DNA from: Cyathus striatus
Taxonomy: Eukaryota > Basidiomycota > Agaricomycetes > Agaricales > Nidulariaceae
DNA: 64,000 bases
Reading direction: 5' to 3'
Assembly: GCA_025738555.1 (NCBI GenBank)
Contig: JAOVFP010000007.1
Coordinates: 1,364,001-1,428,000 of the forward strand
Positions within the stretch are counted from its first letter, which is position 1, and the number at the start of each line of letters is the position of its first letter. The notes beneath the pieces were generated by a model. The model did no database searches. It was not told where the DNA came from and saw only the letters and a list, made by a program, of their open reading frames with translations. Positions 12,557-24,310 of this stretch are shown in pieces. Position numbers and translations under genes: made by a program.

Positions 12557-12894
12557 TCACTCGAATAACCCAGAACCTCCATATGTCTCTACTGTGTAAA
12601 ACTGCCACCATGCGGGAAACTGCATGCCCCCAGGACTTTGAAACGCGCGCCGAACACTACCCACGGCACATTGGGTAGTGCCATCAGATGCGCCAGTACC
12701 GGAAACACTAGTATCCGTTATATCCGAGTACTTGGCCAGAATTAATACCTGAAGCACCGCACTGGCTGTACTTCCATTCTCGCAGTAGAGTACGTTCTGA
12801 ATCTGATATTGGAATTCCGAGTACAATTTTGAAGTCTGAGATCTGATTTGAAAGTACTGAAAGCACTCGCATAACTACTAAATACATTGTTCAT
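12557..12894 (-). CDS. Hypothetical small protein, probably spliced
   Basis: An open stretch contains TQCAVGSVRRAFQSPGGMQF and PAWWQFYTVETYGG. An ATG at 12894 can be joined to it through a candidate intron (GTATTAATTC to ACTAG). Tryptophan- and glycine-rich composition looks like a real protein segment, but I do not recognise a family. A further ORF at 12234-12449 lies downstream on the same strand and might belong to the same gene. Confidence 0.3.
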
Positions 12895-13023
12895 CTTACT
12901 ATACTTGAAAACCTTGCACCCTTGAACTTAAATATAAATCTAACTTGAACTTTATGTTCTTTGTTGGTGGTGTTAAAACTACGTAAATAAACATTCTCTA
13001 AAAGTTAGTCTTATCAGGATATG

Positions 13024-13590
13024 ATGGTACCTATACGTGTCAGTTGTTCAATCTCTGATCTAGTAACATCTCGCTTCCATCCAAGCGTCACGCTTGGCCA
13101 GCTATCAGGCGAGCGGTTATCGTTGCTCTTCACCATGTTGCTGTTGTCAATGACATCGACACATTAATCTTATTTTGGTTGATGTTGCTGTATAATCTAC
13201 TGTAGTGACTGCGATTCCTTCAGAAGAGGATCTTGGGTAGTATGTAGTATAACACTGCCAGTACTCTCTGGCCCGGGTGTGGTAATAGCATCTTCATTTC
13301 TATATAATGCAATACAAGTACGCTACTTCACAGCGGTATAAGTAACCCTAGTTGGTGTACACTCAGTGAACAGACGATGTTGGGAGGACTACATAGGTAA
13401 AGTTTCAAATTTCAATGTGAACTTAAGCATTTACCGGTACCTCTGATCTGAGCAACCTAACCAGCACCAGGACCCGATGTTGCCCTTCATTCAACTATAT
13501 AGCGCTTCACGATAATATCACCCGATACTTATATTACATATGCGAATCACTGAGAAAAAGATAGGAAGTGCTGGGGAGCTTGGTGGGAAC
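13024..13590 (-). pseudogene. Decayed copy of the small-ORF block
   Basis: Aligns with 4410-5050. The reading frame of the 73-aa ORF is interrupted by frameshifts and stops, while the flanking DNA is better conserved. It is followed directly by repeat R3, the same order as at 4.4-5.1 kb and 28.4-29.2 kb. Confidence 0.6.
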
Positions 13591-15625
13591 TTAGAAGCGT
13601 GTGGCAGCCTCGCGCCGGCAAGCCCGGCCTTGGAACGGATCATGGTAAAGTTACACGCTCGGCAACGCCCGTCACAGTGTCACTGTTTCCTCCACTCGTC
13701 TGTTCATCGTTCTCTCACTGTGATTTCCTTCCTCTCTGAAGTCTCTTCCTCCCTCTGGATCCCCAGCCGTACTACATTTTGATCCATCAGAAAATAATAG
13801 ACATACGAAACATCAAATAGCTGCTTGGAAGGCGGACTTGCATCAATCGCGATCGTACAACATATGTTCAGTTAACAGCATTCCCCAGCGCACGACAGCA
13901 AAACAACGACATCATTTCTCCCCATCCATCTCCATCTCTGTCTCTCAGGGCTTCTTGCACCCTCTCCTTCTCTCGATATCAGCCACACTATCACGCTTTA
14001 CAGACCACGATCAGCTCTCGCAGGCGCAGCATCCTAGTGGGCACCACCAAGTTCATACGCCAGGCACTCTCCCTGGCAAGCACTCACTTCACTGTGGAAC
14101 GCACCTGCTTATAGTCGTGGCAAGCCTCCTTCCTCATCCTATTACTCTAGCTCGTGGCTAGCAGCACTCCACACACCATCAAGCCCCCGAACCCCACGAT
14201 AGAAGATACTACTCTAATACGTTATCGAACGAAGGGCAGTACTGGATAGGTTAAGATAAGAATGGGCTGGCAGTACGTGTTTTCTTCTCACTTTACGACA
14301 TATGCTTATCTGATTGTACAACAGAGGACACATTCCTGGCGCATGATAGTAAAACGACTACATCCCTCCACCTTTTCAAACTCAAGCTCCGTACGTCCTT
14401 CTTCCCCCTTCCCCCTTCTCCCCTTTCCCTCTCGTACGTCTTCGTACAATCCCTCCCCACCTCTCCAACGTCTTCTCCCACTCGCTCTCCTCCCTCTCCC
14501 ACACGCTTACATCCACATCTACAGACCATGGGCAGCCCCAAACGAAATGCCATTCAATTGGGCTTGCCTAACCCCGTACTCGGTCCCTTCACCTCAGCAT
14601 GAAACAACGCCGCACCCCCATGCCCATACACCCCACGATCGCCCTGGCCACCCACACCCCGATGGAATACCCCCTCCTCGACAACGTATGTTCTCTCCTC
14701 TCCCTACTACCCACCTAGCTAGTGGCCAGTGGCGGTGCATACGTCTACATGTCCAGTGATACTACCCCTTTATCGCATTCGAACTCGACGCTGGCACCAC
14801 GCATGGTTCACTCTCAGATACTGTAGCTGTTTAGAAGGGGGATCTGTTTGGATGAGTGGTACGTGCTTTTCCCCCATTCTACCGCCTACGCTCATGTTAT
14901 CGTACAACAGAAGATCTATTCGCCGCGTTTTCCAGCAAATACGCGTATTTCCCTTCTTCCCCTCAAGCTCACGCGCTATAAGTCCCCCCCCCATCTCCAT
15001 CTCCCTCACCCTCTCCACGTCTTCTCCCATTCCATCCCTCCCTCAATCTTAATCGCAGCTATCACTCACACTCTTCGTAGACTATGATAAGCCCCCTCAA
15101 GCGCAATCCCCCAATCGGCCCAAGCCGCCCAACTCCATATTAGGCCCTTCAACCTCCACAGGAGGCAATCCTCCAGGCCAATACGCCTGACACTCCCTAG
15201 TCCCTCCTTACTATGGAACGCCCCAGCTAGGGCATGGCGCCCACCTAAGTCGTGGCTAGCGATACTCTAGACACCAAAAAGTCCAACGGTAACAACATTC
15301 TTCCCTACGTCCGTCAATCACCTTCCTTCTCGCACTCGGCGCTCGTGCTGAGTTGGTCAGCTCACAGCAGAGTCCATTTGTGGGACCTGCGAGCGCAAGG
15401 TCAAGGTCAGGACACGGTGAAAGGTATACGTCTTGGAGGAGGAGCGTGGGGCCGCCTTGGGTGCAACGTTGAAGAGGGGGGGAAGGAATGTATCTACCCG
15501 TGCTGTAATTTACCCTCCGGAGAGCTGTATAGGTCGATCTGTTCGCTACGGGGTCGGTGTCGGACAGGGGCACGAAGGGTTTACCGAGACGTTAGCGAAA
15601 CAGCCGAAGATTGGAGGGAAGATTA
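13591..15625 (+). repeat. Repeat R, copy R3, truncated by element W
   Basis: Begins with GGCAGCCTCGCGCCGG and carries the usual pyrimidine-rich modules. The section 14524-15625 is close to 1-1105. It stops abruptly in GGAAGATTA at 15625, where R1 continues (GGAGGATTACGTTGC near 1100), showing that foreign sequence was inserted here. Confidence 0.75.
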
Positions 15626-15934
15626 GGACCCCTGATAATACACCAAAATGCCTGTTCCGCAAACAGCCAATTTTATCCGCACGCAATTTTCCCAGATTTT
15701 GCAGGATTCTATCCGGAAACTGACATACTTAGGCATTTCAAAAAGTTGAATTTTATCCGGAAATCAGCACAGGCATTGGCAAGAATCAATTTTTTTTTTT
15801 CGAAAATCGTGTTTTTAAGAAAAATCCACCTAGTTTCATCGTTTGAAGCTAAGTACAGGCGTTATCTACATATTTAGTAGTCCTCTTCGTCTTCCTGAGA
15901 CCCTTTACCTTGTTTCTTGAGTAAAGTCAGGGCT

Positions 15935-16750
15935 TTTCAATGTGTTGTAGAGCAGGCGTTTCGCCTGCACTACAAAAGTTCATATTTTACGAACTGCGTT
16001 TGCTCGTATCACGTGACCGATATCGCGAGAGATAACGCCTTCATATCTAACCGTGCACGCATCAACGCGTTATTCGCGTTCGCTCTTCCCCTTCTCATTC
16101 CCCCTCTCCCGCAGGTTCCCTCCAACACCGACACTCCCATATCGCCCCGAACGCCGCAATTACTCATCAGGAACTCAAGACCGTCGGTATTGCGGGCTAC
16201 CAAGAGCCACTGAATACCGCAACCTGTCCTACCAACGGCCGTGTCACTGCCCCTAGTCTCCCTCCTTAAGTTTTCGTTCTCTAAATTTTCTCTCTATTCA
16301 TTCCTACCCTTTTGTTTCATACCATGCCATATATTCTACACTAATCTTCGATCTCAAGACACTTAATTTCCGTTCTTCCAACTATTCCTCGTTAAGTAAA
16401 ATCTTTATTCTATTTCCTATATAATCCATGTATCTACTCCCCCCCAACTCAGCGAATTTTTCCCCACTCTCGGTCGAGCTTTGAGTCTCTGCTTTTGTCC
16501 TTAGGTTGTTGCTATCGCTCTCGGCTATCGTTTTACCGTTCCGATCTTGAAAAACCATCAAGTCTTCGTGTTTTAAGCTCATTTCGAAGTTTTCTCTCTC
16601 TCCCTGCATTCCACCAACTTTACTTCGTTACTAATCGCACCTTCGTACACCTTAGAACCCCTCAGTCGAAGGGACATTCGATAACTCGTATATTATTTCT
16701 TTGTTCAGGCCTTAACGCGCCTATTACCCTTACAGTGTACAGTGCTATCC
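15935..16750 (+). repeat. Repeat S, copy S2 (diverged)
   Basis: Starts with the hairpin GAGCAGGCG-TTT-CGCCTGC (about 15950-15970) and shares with S1 the order GATATCGCGAG, CACCGACAC, CACCTTAGAAC, TTATTTCTTTGTTCAGG. Internal identity to S1 is low. Short ORFs inside are not convincing. Confidence 0.5.
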
Positions 16751-16789
16751 GCTACCTTCTTGAAGAGTATCCAATCTGACTGTGAAATA

Positions 16790-18330
16790 TTTAGGCTGTT
16801 AGCTATAGCTGTAGGTAGCGCCTCCAGAATGCATAGAAAATTTGTAGCTGGCAGATGGTGGAATTGCTTAGCGCGGAAGCTTACGCTAACTGACGTGTCC
16901 TGGAACTGAACTCCAATGAAATGTTCACAAACCTGAATAGGGATGTAGGAAACCGCTGCAATATTGGATGAGTCAGAAACCCAAGCATGCCTGGCACCTT
17001 TCCCTGAAGATTTTTCATAGATAGCAAGGACTAGATAGATGTTAGTACTCGTAGATAGTCAGATTTAATGCATTCATACCTTTACATCAGGAAAAACACA
17101 AAGTGTACATACTGCATAATTATAACTCGGTTAGTATGAATTCTACCTAATAGGTAGAATTAGCTATCACACCGAGAATTGGTAGAATCGGTGAAATTCT
17201 TCTGAATTTGGACTTGTACCCCGTACAGTTAGGAGGAAATTAGCGGTAATTATAGCACATTCGACGCATTATCCTTCATTACACATATACACACCAATCA
17301 CTTAAGCTGATATACACTAATGTGAAAGTGATGTATTAAAAACGAAGTAGCCTTATATACATGAAGATATGGTAAATCTAATGTATTGTACACTAAAAAC
17401 CTATCAGGGGCTCTCCACTGTTCAAGCTTTCATCAGGGACGTATGCATACCGAGTCAGTCAACACTACGTTGACGATATCCATTAGTTAGTAACGAGGAT
17501 TATAAATCATCTACAGTCTTATCCCTTACCTGTGTTATATCCCACAGCTCATCACACCTGTCGGTATAGGAGAGTTGAAATGCGCTATTACAAAACCTGC
17601 CACTGGTGACAAACGACCCACGCACATTCAGCTGAGCACTGGACACCATTCAAAACGAAGGAAACTTACTTGGACAGAATAAAAGTGCATCACCTCATGA
17701 GTATCCTGGCTCACATCTAAAAGTTTACTGGTCAGTAAGTACTCAACACGAAAGAATCATATAATACCTCTTGCACCCATCATCGTACACCCCGGCTGTT
17801 CGCTTGTAGAGGTCTCTATGGTAACTAAGTCTGCAAAACTTGACAAGGAGATGGTAGGTACAGACCTTTAGAACATGATAGCGTATAAGCAAAGACTCAA
17901 ACATGTAAGTCAAACCATGGTGAGGGGATAGGAAGTTTTCGGCAGAGAAGGGAGAAGGAAGAAAGAAAGAGATGGCAACAACAGATGCCAGCAAATCAAT
18001 ATATGTACTTTCACTTGACGGGTAACTTCAACAAACAACTTCAAGCAACGGCTAGCAGCTAAGCGGCTTACTCCAGAGTCCAGCCTTGACAGGCTCGATC
18101 GAGTCTCGCACGAATCGAGCCGACTGGAAGGCCGAGGGTGGTTGATTTGCATAACAATTCACTTACTTCTATGCAAGTCACAGGTAATATGGCCAAAAAC
18201 CGAATGTAGACGAGGGAGGAAGCTATAGGTTGAAGAGAGTAAGCACCGGCATACAATTAAAAACAAAGACCAGATTATCGCCTGGCTGATTGTAATGTAC
18301 TTACTGTACGCACTGTACAACATTGGATTC
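16790..18330 (-). CDS. Hypothetical intron-rich gene, possibly secreted product
   Basis: Several short open exons lie on this strand. A start at about 18330 (MLYSAY) spliced to SSLVYIRFLAILPVTC would give a signal-peptide-like N-terminus. Downstream are TIETSTSEQPGCTMMGA (near 17800), AQLNVRGSFVTSGRFC and FQLSYTDRCDELWDITQ (17530-17640), and ARHAWVSDSSNIAAVSYIPI (near 16960). Candidate GT-AG introns separate them, but I could not resolve every junction. Cysteines and the leader hint at an extracellular protein. No family recognised. It lies inside candidate element W. Confidence 0.3.
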
Positions 18331-18619
18331 GGAGCTTGTCTGATCAGTGATTTCGTTTGGATCTTGTTAAATTTTTCCAAACCTATTCTTTAAGTGCTTA
18401 TAACATTGTTGTGTTACTGGTAGCTGAAGAATTAATAAATATCAGGCTCAATGTAGACAAGGCTTTCTCAACTTAGCAGTTGCAAAGTATCACGAACTAG
18501 GTAAATATATAAGTATCTGCCTGCTGTATTATTTGGCTGGAATATGGGATAAATTCATGGTAACCGACACGTTACGAAATAACTGTAGAATAATCAGTGA
18601 TGAATTTGGCATACATATA

Positions 18620-19140
18620 CTAAATTAGATCTCCATGATTCTCGTTAGCGTGATTCGGACTAATTCCGCTCATTGACTCCAAATTCGGAATGTGGGTTTT
18701 TCCTGATGTACCCAGCATGATCTTTCCGTTATACCACACAAACCCATACCCTGCACATGAAGAACCATCTGCAATGCGAAGAGGTGTTATGTTACTGACA
18801 CGCGCAGTACCAACTTCTTGCAAGTTTAACGTGTCAAATACATTCATACGTTTCTTGAGAGCTTATTTAGAGCTGGTTAGCACAAGCTTAAACGAAATTA
18901 ATGTGTTTCTCTTACCGTTCGGCGTTTTTGCAGAGCGAGTAGCCACAACAGCCGCATTTCCCCTATTTCCAGTGAGCAAATTCTCTGCTGCTTCCCCATC
19001 AATTATACCGCTATGGCCCCCAGCTGCAGGAATCCTAGCGGTCCAGCGAGCAGCCCCGTCCAGTCCAGTCCCTACTCCGACCTCCTCTTGCTCTTTTACA
19101 ATTTGCTGTAACTCACGCCCAATACACGTTCATAGTCTTG
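18620..19140 (-). CDS. Hypothetical gene, 5' end lost in repeats
   Basis: Two exons can be joined in frame. One reads CIGRELQQIVKEQEEVGVG and GGHSGIIDGEAAENLLTGNR (18920-19130); the second (18620 to about 18870) contains MNVFDTLNLQEVGTARVSNI. The intron would run GTAAGAG...AATAAG. The upstream side runs into the tRNA-like and W subterminal repeats, so the gene looks truncated. No domain is recognised. Confidence 0.35.
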
Positions 19141-19159
19141 CACTTGTAATGTAAAATAG

Positions 19160-19237
19160 GCTAACGGTAAAGCATAGGCTTACAGTGGTAAAAATCTGAT
19201 GCTATGCAGGCATGTGTTCGAGTCCCACTGGTGCCAT
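19160..19237 (+). other. tRNA-like / SINE-head-like stretch
   Basis: Carries GTTCGAGTCCC, a good polymerase III B-box core (19215-19225), preceded about 35 bp upstream by an A-box-like GGCTTACAGTGG and followed by TGGTGCCA. T-stem and acceptor stem do not pair properly, so it is not a working tRNA. It directly precedes the ATTTTATCC-rich block and could be a tRNA-derived SINE head. Confidence 0.35.
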
Positions 19238-19410
19238 AGATTTTATCCGGACCAGGAACAGGCCTACCCTAAAACTTATAATTTTATCCTGATCTCTGGC
19301 ACAGGCATGTTCGGGAAAAAGTTGAATTTTATCCGCACTTTCAACAGGCATTTTACAAAAATTTCTCAAATTTTATCCGCACCAGGATCAGGCATCTTGG
19401 TGTATTATCA

Positions 19411-20600
19411 CATGGCGGGCATTTTGCTGTCAGGTTCCGTGCTGTCATGTAACCTGAAGTGTAACCTGTCAGGTATACTGTCAAGTGGCTCATCGTCTGA
19501 TAATCAGTGACAAATGTCACACCAAATTGACCATACTTACCGGCTCATTAGCACAAAGAAATTGCCTTGCTGCAAGCGCGAGGCTGGATAACTGAAATTG
19601 AGCTGGACTGAATTATGTAAGACTCATTGACAATGGCTGAAAACAAGCAGTCGCATGTTCGGTTCATGTGCAGTGTAAAATTCCACTAGATGAAAAGTGT
19701 AAAACTTGATACGTTTTGGCAGTTTACCAGAGATTATTTAATATTTTATCATTATGCTATTGTTTAAATGCCTGTATAAAATAACTACAGAACAACAGCA
19801 GCAAAAAGTTAAGAGTTTTTCATTATGGTCTAAGCTTTCATGGGCATCAGTTGAGAACGAATATCCTCAAATAAAAGCGTGTTCCAAATTTACGCCTAGT
19901 AGGACTTGAACTAGTGACCTTCCGCTATTCAAAACAAAACTTTCGACGACAACGATAACTACCATTAGTCCTTAAACCTTTATTACAGTAATCACCCAGC
20001 TATTACTTATTCTGCCATTGAACTCCCACTCACATGCGTGTTTTGTATTCTGCTGCTTACCTGCAAATGTAAACATGGAATCTCTTCCAGACAGCAATAA
20101 TTGTTTAGCTAGTAACATTTAATACCGATCATACCTTCTGTAAAATGTTGGTTATTATTAAAATAACAGATGAGAGGTTTAGAATCAATACACATTTATT
20201 ATGTTGTCATAAATCATAGCCTATTGGATAAATTATGATTTAATGGAATCTGTTTTCACTCACATATTCAATGTACTCTAATGTCATTATATACAGATAT
20301 TAAAAGATAAAAACAGCTTTGACTTTGTAACTTTACATGGAGGATGAATTGAACACGCAACTGCTTGCTTTCAGCCATTGTCAATGAGTCTTACATAATT
20401 CAGTCCAGCTCAATTTCAGTTATCCGGCCTCGCGCTTGCAGCAAGGCAATTTCTTTGTGCTAATGAGCCGGTAAGTATGGTCAATTTGGTGTGACATTTG
20501 TCACTGATTATCAGACGATGAGCCACTTGACAGTATACCTGACAGGTTACACTTCAGGTTACATGACAGCACGGAACCTGACAGCAAAATGCCCGCCGTG
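19411..20600. mobile_element. Element X: 1.19-kb non-autonomous element with about 250-bp terminal inverted repeats
   Basis: The left arm starts CATGGCGGGCATTTTGCTGT and the right arm ends with its reverse complement, one mismatch at the third base. The arms stay similar for about 250 bp (19411-19660 and about 20345-20600). A TCA flanks each side (19408-19410 and 20601-20603). The uninterrupted site, with one TCA, is seen at the left end of W (15632-15640, reverse strand), which proves the insertion. The interior is AT-rich and non-coding. A 3-bp duplication and CA-start would fit CACTA or PIF/Harbinger relatives. Confidence 0.85.
19887..19966 (-). other. tRNA-like sequence inside element X
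   Basis: Read on this strand it has a B-box-like AGTTCAAGTCC and a tRNA-like leading part GGTAGTTATCGTTGTCG. Stem pairing is poor, so I do not call a functional tRNA. It may be a degenerate tRNA or SINE relic. Confidence 0.25.
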
Positions 20601-20610
20601 TCAGGGGTCC

Positions 20611-23600
20611 TAGTGTGTGGTTCCGAGTCGCGCCGGTAGGGCCGAAATCATACGCTCGTCGCTCGGCAACTCCCGTACTACGTATTAGCCGCCTCGTTTC
20701 AGCTCAGTCCACCATCTGAGCCTCACCGCTATTTATTCCCTGTGCAAGTCACTTTCTCGCTCTGTAGCGCGCACTACAGACGTCGACCTCTTCCAATCTA
20801 CTCGAAATGTCTCAATGGGAACACTGCATATCATGCTCGAACTTCGTGGGTGACTAGGACTTCCTACTTCAACACTACGATTCGACACTGCTCTCTACAA
20901 GACATATGATTGGATAGGATGGGAATGAGCAGTACGTGTTTTCTTCACTCTACGAATTGCATGTACTCTGTGACTGACGTGAATATGATCATACAGAAGA
21001 CGCACGACAGTAGAACGAATGCATTCTACCTCCGCCTCAAACCCGTACATCTTTCCCTCCCCTTCCCCCCCTCCCTTCCCTCCTCCCTCCCTCCCTCGAT
21101 CTCAGCCACGCTCACACGCTTCACAGACCACAGTCGGTTCTCGCAGGCGAGGTCATACGCCTGGCAGCACGTTCACTAGTAGGCACTCACTTCACTGTAG
21201 AACGTACCTGCGTCGAATGGTGGCAGGCTTCCTTCCTCCTCGTCCTATTATGATATCTCGTAGCCAGCAGCACTTCACACACCGGCAAGCCCCAAAACCC
21301 CACGAAAGAAGATACTTCTCTGACACGTTATCGAAGGAAAAGTGTTGGATTGGATAGGATAAGAATGGGCGAGCAGCACGTGTTTTCTTCTCACTCTACG
21401 ACATATACTGATCTGATCATATAACAGTGAATACATCTATTCCATGGATTTCCCAGGGCTGGACAGCAAAGCAACTACATCCCTCCACCTTTTCAAGCTC
21501 AAGTTCCGTACGTCCTTCTTCCCTATTCCTCCTCCTCCCCTCCCTATTACATGTCTTCTCGAGCTCTCTCCCTCTTCCCCAGTCACAACTGCACGCTTCC
21601 TTCTCCACTTTCGATCTCAACCCCTCTCTCCAACGTCTCCTTCCGCACGCTTACGTTCACATCTACAGACCATACTCACCCCCGCATGCAATGCCCCAAA
21701 TCCAGCTTGCCCAACCACGTACTCGGTCTCTTCAATTGAGCAGGAAACATCGATGTATCACCAAGCCAGTGCACCGTACGCTCGCCCTGGCCACCCACGC
21801 TCCCTCCTCGACAACGAACGTTCCCTCTTCTCCTTGCCATCCACCTAGCTCGTGACCAGCGGCGCTGCAACGTCTACATGTCCAACGATATGGGACCTAT
21901 ACTTCCTCCTCTCCGCTCCCCCTTTATCACGTTCTAACTCAGCTCTGGCACCACGCATGGCTCACTCAGATCGATGGTTAGAAGGTGGATTTGTATTGAT
22001 GAATAGTACGTGCTTTCCCCTAACCTACGGCTTAAACTGATGTGATAGTACAACAGACGATCTATTCACTGCATTTCCTGGCGCTATACAGAAAATGCTT
22101 AGATCCCCCCTTTCTCTTAAGATCAAGCGTTGTACGTCCCTTCCATCCCCTACATCCAGTCCCACACCATCCCTTCCTCCATCTCAATCGCGCTAGTTAC
22201 TCACACACCTCATAGACTATGGCAACCCTATTCAAGTGCAGTCTCCCAATCTGGCTGGTCCAAACCCGCGTGAGGCCCTTTGACCTACGCAGGAGGCGCT
22301 CCTCCAAGCCCATACGCCTGACGCTCTCCCTGGTCACCCACTTTCCTATGTACCATCCCCTCCTCGCTATGGAACGCCCCAGTTAGGTCATAGTACCACC
22401 TACCTCGTGGCCAGCGGCACTCGAGCTGCCGAAAGTCTAACGAATACGATATTCCTCCCCTAGTCCTTCTTCCCCCTTTCCTCTCGCACTCGGTACTCGT
22501 GCTGAGTTGATCAGCCCACAGCATAGTCCATTTGTGGGGCTTGCGAGGGCAGAACCAAGGTCGGGACATTGTGACGTGTATACGCCATGGAGTCAGAGGG
22601 AGGAGCCGCTTTGTGTGCAACATTGAGGAGAAGGAGGAGGGGGAGGGGGTGTATCTTCCATTGTTCTACATTCTCTTCCTCTGGGGAGCTGTATAAGTCA
22701 ATCTTTTGACCACGGAATCGGAGTCGGACGGGGGTACGATGTGTTCAGCTAAAACTTGGGGAGCGGCCGAGGGATTGAAGGGAGTATTACATTGCTCCTC
22801 TTTACGTGGTCACTTTCACTTCCAACTCAGAGCATAATCATGCTCACGCTTGATGTCTCTTAGTTCTCGTCATATTGAACACACGACATCCCGTACCTAG
22901 ACTCTGGAAGACTTAACGTACGACCTCTGCCTTCCCTCTCTCTTTTCTATCCCCAAATAACACTTTACTGACTCGCCCTCCAGTCTCCTGTCCAATCAAT
23001 CATCCTCACGCACCCTTTACTCCGCTGGCCAATCCCCATATGCGCATCAACACCCTGCGGCATAGCCATATCCGATCTCTCCATGTCTACGGTTCGTACG
23101 AAGAGCTTTAGGAACTGATTAGGCAGGGTGACGATTATGCGTTTGGCCTCATTGTAAAACACCCTCGCTAGTTCATGGCACCCACTTAGCTCTTGAACAG
23201 CGGTACTCCACGCACTAAAAGTTCAATGATAACAACATTCTTCCCCTCGTCCCTCCTCTGCCCTGCCCTTCCCCTCTTGCACTCGGTGCTTGTGCTTAGT
23301 TGGACCAAGGTTAGGACACTGGAGGAGGAGCATGAGCCTTGGGTGCAACACGAGGCGACAGAAGACGGAGGAGGGCAGTATCAACTGATGACCTGCACTC
23401 CTTTTCTAGGGGGTTGTATAGTTTGACCTGTGCACCACGGAGTCGGAGTCGGAGTCGGAGTCGGACGGGGGTTGCGATGTGTTCAGCGAGAACTCGGCAA
23501 AACGGCCGACAGATTGAAGGAGGATTACATTGCTCCTCTTTATGTGGCCGTTTTCACTTCCAACTTAGAGCACAATCAAACTCATGCTTGATGTCTCTTA

Positions 23601-24310
23601 GCTGTCATGAAATTGAACACATGACATCCCCTTACTTGGATGCAGGAGGCCACTACTGCACCACATACAACCTCTCTCCCCCCTTCTATCCTGATGATTA
23701 CATTTTACTAGCTTGGTCTCCAGTCTAATTAATTACCATAACATCCCCTTTACTCCACTGGCCAACCCTGTATGTGCATGCACAGTATCTGATCTCTTTC
23801 CATGTCTATGCCTCATACAAAGAGCTCCAACAACTAATTAGGCAGGGTGATAATTATGTGTTAGTGAGTAATGAAAAGGAACCTCTTAGTAGAGTGGCAA
23901 CTGGTAGTTGTGTGAGTGAGAGAGGGTTACTTTGGTGTGGGTCTGGAGGATTGATGTTTTGGTTGAGGCATGTATGTATGTGAGGGTTTGAGGTGGGAGG
24001 TGAAGACTATGGGATAAGCTGTGAAGATTGTTTGTGGAATGGAGTGAGATTCAAGGTTGTGAGGTGTGGTCACTTTGGTTGCTGTTTGGAATCTGAAATG
24101 ACAATGGAAGACTTAGATAGTGTAAGTCTGTGTGTTTGGTGAGATCATGTGAGATGACTGGCTTTGTTCCATTTTCTCAGTTTTGAGTCTCAACTGACTA
24201 TTGCTCACTTTTGGTTCTTTCATATGGTATCAGAATCTGCAGGGCATTGTATCATGTATCTATTTAGAGGGTATATATATATCTTTGGGTTTTATGGAAG
24301 GCAGCATTGG
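20611..24310 (+). repeat. Repeat R, copy R4 (full length, about 3.6 kb)
   Basis: Begins TGTGTGGTTCCGAGTCGCG at 20613. Contains at least three related modules (near 20930, 21380 and 22010), each with an ACGTG-TTTTCTTC start, ATCATACARCAG and a C/T-rich tract. Ends in TTTCA at 24218-24222, followed at 24225 by TGGTATCAGAA, close to the usual initiator-Met tRNA primer site, then an AT-rich tail. Copy R6 (45893-49700, minus) matches over the whole length. Confidence 0.82.
24225..24236 (+). promoter_or_regulatory. Primer-binding-site-like sequence after R4
   Basis: TGGTATCAGAA two bases after a CA-ending repeat is the layout of an LTR/primer-site junction (TGGTATCAGAGC in many LTR retroelements). 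The match is 10 of the first 11 bases. The same position is TGGTATCGAAATC in R1 and TGGTATCAGAATC in R6. No retroelement genes follow, so its meaning is uncertain. Confidence 0.4.

Larger units (their letters stand above)
15626..20610. mobile_element. Candidate element W with TA target sites and terminal inverted repeats
   Basis: The left end reads GGACCCCTGATAATACACC followed by AAAATGCCTG. The right end is its reverse complement, once the nested element X (19411-20600) and one TCA are removed. A TA dinucleotide flanks both ends (15624-15625 and 20611-20612). Both subterminal regions carry several AATTTTATCCG motifs with CAGGCAT. TA duplication and short terminal repeats fit the Tc1/mariner class. 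No transposase is seen, so it would be non-autonomous and carry the hypothetical genes at 16.8-19.1 kb. The two ends could instead come from two separate insertions. Confidence 0.5.

Noticed and set aside
19160..19237. A functional tRNA gene
   Set aside because: The B-box is good, but T-stem and acceptor stem do not pair and there is no matching 5' acceptor strand.
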